Source: Firmicutes bacterium CAG:170 (GTDB lineage: Bacteria > Bacillota > Clostridia > Oscillospirales > Oscillospiraceae). Taken from it: a DNA stretch of 15,678 nucleotides. The DNA lies in assembly GCA_000436735.1 (NCBI GenBank), contig FR887157.1, positions 1-15,678 on the forward strand. The letters run 5' to 3'. This document shows positions 13,902 to 15,678 of this stretch, piece by piece. The translations under genes and the position numbers were made by a program. Under the pieces are notes generated by a model. It saw only the letters and a list, made by a program, of their open reading frames with translations. It had not been told where the DNA came from and ran no database searches. Positions within the stretch are counted from its first letter, which is position 1, and every line of letters starts with the position of its first letter.

Positions 13902-15179
13902 CTAATTCTTCAGTGCTGTGATGGGCACCACATACACGCCATCCTCGCGCTGGTAGGCATAGGGGGAGGTGCCGGTCAAAACCATTAGGAAGGAGGGTTC
14001 TTTCATTTTTGTCGTGTCGATCTTACCAGCGACAATCTTCAGCGTATGCGCACCTTCCTCAATAAGCCTGTCTCCGCCGAGCTTGACCTCTACAAGGCCA
14101 TAGCTTCCGTTGCGCAGGTGGATAACGGCGTCGCACTCCAAGCCCTCTTTGGTACGGAAATGATACACGCTGCCGTCCAGTGCTTCCGCGTAGACGCGCA
14201 GATCGCGGATGCAAAGCGTTTCAAAGAACAGACCGCAGGTCTCCAGGTCGTTCAGCAGATCACCTGGGCCAATGCCCAGCGCTGCAGTGGCGATAGAAGG
14301 ATCGACAAAATAGCGTGTGTCAGATGTGCGGATCGCTGTCTTGGAGCGAAGGTTCGGACTCCAGGCAGGGCAATCCTCTATCACAAAGATCTTTTTCAGC
14401 GCATTCGTATAGGAGACAACAGTATCCTTACTCAGTTCCATATCGTCGCTGACATTGATATCCTCGCAGATCGTGGTGTTCGGTGCCTGTGTTCCCTGAT
14501 GACGCGCAAGAGAACGCATCAAGAGCCGTGCGCGGGTCTCATTGCGGGAAACACCGTCCACTCGGCTGATATCGGACTTCACAACTGCATCAAGGTAGTC
14601 AAAGGCTTGTACCAGTGCATCGTCGCCCTCCAGGAAGGTCGCTTGGGGCCAGCCGCCGCGACAGATGAGAAATGCAATATTCTCCAGTGTAGACTTGTTT
14701 TCCGCAAAGATTGGTTTATCATCGGGGGAAAACAACGCACCGAGACTGACTGCGCCGGAGGACTCACCGGACTCATACAGGCTCATGGGCCGCATCTTGA
14801 TCCACGCAAAGCGGCCGGTACCCGTATGATGCACCTGCTCCATCTCCGCAGGCACAGCGGAACCGGTCAACAGGAAGTGTCCGAAGCCGTCCCGGTGATC
14901 CACTTCAAACCGCATAGCATCCCACAGCTTGGGAGCCATTTGCCATTCGTCGATCAGACGCGGCGTCTCACCCTGGAGGAGGGAACGAGGGCTGATATCC
15001 GCCAACTGGAGGTTTTGCTTTACCCGATCCGGGTCGCTCATATACAAAATACTGGAGGCGTGCTGTTCGCAGGTGGTTGTTTTTCCACACCATTTTGCTC
15101 CTTCCACAAGGATCGCGCCTTTGTTTCTCAGGCGATTTGCAATAGTCAAGTCAATCACTCTCGGCTTATAACTTGCCAT
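13902..15179 (-). CDS. AAA_14/DUF4143-family ATPase
   Basis: A 425-residue protein starting at ATG 15177-15179, chosen because GGAGG sits 8 bases ahead; an upstream GTG at 15194 overlaps that site. The AAA_14 domain has Walker A EGAKWCGKTTT (26-36), Walker B RLIDEWQ (74-80) and sensor LLTGSA (103-108). The C-terminal DUF4143 region has ECDAVIHL...YGLVEVKLGG (D350, E364-x-K366), a PD-(D/E)XK-like fold. These ATPases are common in bacteria, often near restriction or toxin genes, and are mostly uncharacterised. It is the first gene of the minus-strand cluster; 69 bases separate it from the R-M-S start, so cotranscription is likely. Confidence 0.85.
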   Translation of the reverse strand: MASYKPRVIDLTIANRLRNKGAILVEGAKWCGKTTTCEQHASSILYMSDPDRVKQNLQLADISPRSLLQGETPRLIDEWQMAPKLWDAMRFEVDHRDGFGHFLLTGSAVPAEMEQVHHTGTGRFAWIKMRPMSLYESGESSGAVSLGALFSPDDKPIFAENKSTLENIAFLICRGGWPQATFLEGDDALVQAFDYLDAVVKSDISRVDGVSRNETRARLLMRSLARHQGTQAPNTTICEDINVSDDMELSKDTVVSYTNALKKIFVIEDCPAWSPNLRSKTAIRTSDTRYFVDPSIATAALGIGPGDLLNDLETCGLFFETLCIRDLRVYAEALDGSVYHFRTKEGLECDAVIHLRNGSYGLVEVKLGGDRLIEEGAHTLKIVAGKIDTTKMKEPSFLMVLTGTSPYAYQREDGVYVVPITALKN

Positions 15180-15210
15180 ATAGAGTCCCTCCACGCTATA
15201 GAATGACTGT

Positions 15211-15239
15211 ATTATAGCGGATCAGCGCGTCCAATTCAA
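15211..15239 (-). promoter_or_regulatory. Sigma-A-type promoter of the defence cluster
   Basis: On the minus strand TTGAAT (15239-15234) and TATAAT (15216-15211) are separated by 17 bases, about 30 bases ahead of the start at 15179. It is the only strong promoter seen for the four-gene cluster running down to 8366. Confidence 0.65.
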
Positions 15240-15436
15240 GTAAATCCTGCGATTTGGCGAAAATATTTTCTGTGATACGGCAATATAATAACCATCGCAT
15301 CGATGATGATTCGTTCCTCACATCGGCGCTATTAAGCTTGCAAATTGTTTTTCGCACGTTAACCATTTCTTTCGGGTTACGCTACCATATGGGTGATGAT
15401 AGAAGCCAACATGGCGAACGCGAAAGGAGGCACGAT
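15240..15436. other. Intergenic stretch without a recognised gene
   Basis: I see no coding frame with recognisable protein features and no sigK 5' sequence on either strand. A strong ribosome site AAAGGAGG (15423-15430) closes the stretch on the plus strand. Confidence 0.5.
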
Positions 15437-15678
15437 ATGTACAACAGGTTTACGGAAAAGCGCAGGCGGTATCCGTGCAGTGCGGGGACTGTATCTACGC
15501 TGGGATGCTTCTTGAGCCGCCTCTCAAGGGGCTTTTCTGCGCAGTTCGACATATATTTCCAATCAGGAATAAGGGCTTGGGATATTCCCAAAATCGCCGC
15601 GTGTCCGGACAGCGGCTGTGCTTGCTATTCTCTCAAATCCCAGTTTTCCCCGTCCCAACGCCGCTCTTTCTCTCCGCC
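15437..15678 (+). pseudogene. ClpC-like N-terminal start, diverged or frameshifted, open at right edge
   Basis: An ATG at 15437 sits 6 bases after AAAGGAGG and begins MYNRFTEK, the usual start of clostridial ClpC unfoldases (MYNRFTEKAQ...). The frame then reads RRRYPCSAGTVSTL, which does not match. Adding one A to the run at 15457-15460 would give MYNRFTEKAQAVSVQCGDC, closer to ClpC for two more residues, after which similarity ends in both frames. Neither frame meets a stop before the window edge. It may be a broken clpC 5' end at a rearrangement point, or an unrelated small gene sharing eight residues. A hairpin with TTTT follows at about 15508-15535. Confidence 0.3.

Noticed and set aside
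14046..15206. 386-residue plus-strand open frame opposite the DUF4143 ATPase
   Set aside because: Antisense shadow; the minus-strand frame has clear Walker motifs, promoter and ribosome site.
15382..15591. Minus-strand frame at the right edge
   Set aside because: No ribosome site or domain; opposite to the stronger ATG at 15437 with AAAGGAGG.
1..15678. CRISPR arrays, tRNA or rRNA genes
   Set aside because: No regularly spaced repeats, cloverleaf with conserved TTCGA arm, or rRNA-like sequence was found by reading both strands.

Overview
The window reads as the genome of a spore-forming gut clostridium (Oscillospiraceae/Ruminococcaceae type). The pointers are GC-rich housekeeping-like genes, the 3' half of the late sporulation sigma factor gene sigK, and debris of large clostridial integrative conjugative elements (ICEs). 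Taxonomy is inferred from protein style only.

Layout. 1-2433 is a mobile-element scrapyard. It has the C-terminal end of a large ICE protein (+), a fragment of an ABC-transporter ATPase (-), a complete 1767-bp IS21-family insertion (416-2182, istA/istB on the minus strand, 4-bp CGCG duplication), and a DUF3849-like ICE fragment (-). The IS21 transposase IstA has lost most of its DDE core by an apparent in-frame deletion. 2434-3540 (+) is an intact P-loop NTPase-CYTH fusion with a good sigma-A promoter. 3627-4052 (-) is the 3' half of sigK with its terminator.

At 4048-4052 sigK is cut inside the conserved NEILM motif. From that base upstream lies a large serine recombinase gene (4048-5757, -) whose stop codon is built from the crossover core AATGA. 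This is the architecture of a skin element (sigK intervening sequence with SpoIVCA). The 5' half of sigK is not in the window, so the element should run rightward past 15678, unless that half is lost or rearranged.

Inside the presumed element are: an AAA ATPase with a DUF6788-like N-terminus and a nuclease-like C-terminus (6124-7908, -), whose promoter is overlapped by a 17-bp inverted repeat; a broken small helix-turn-helix gene (8104-8340, +); and a minus-strand, lower-GC defence-type cluster. That cluster runs from a DUF4143-type ATPase (15179-13902) through a single-chain R-M-S restriction-modification enzyme (13832-10101) and a GIY-YIG/T5orf172 protein (10053-9397) to a SIR2-like protein that lacks the usual catalytic half of the SIR2 domain (9346-8366). 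At the right edge an open frame starts with a ClpC-like MYNRFTEK and then diverges.

Working together (inference): during sporulation the recombinase would excise the element in the mother cell and rebuild sigK there, while the forespore and vegetative cells keep the element with its restriction-modification cargo. Two key proteins (IstA, SIR2-like) carry internal deletions, so part of the cargo is decaying.
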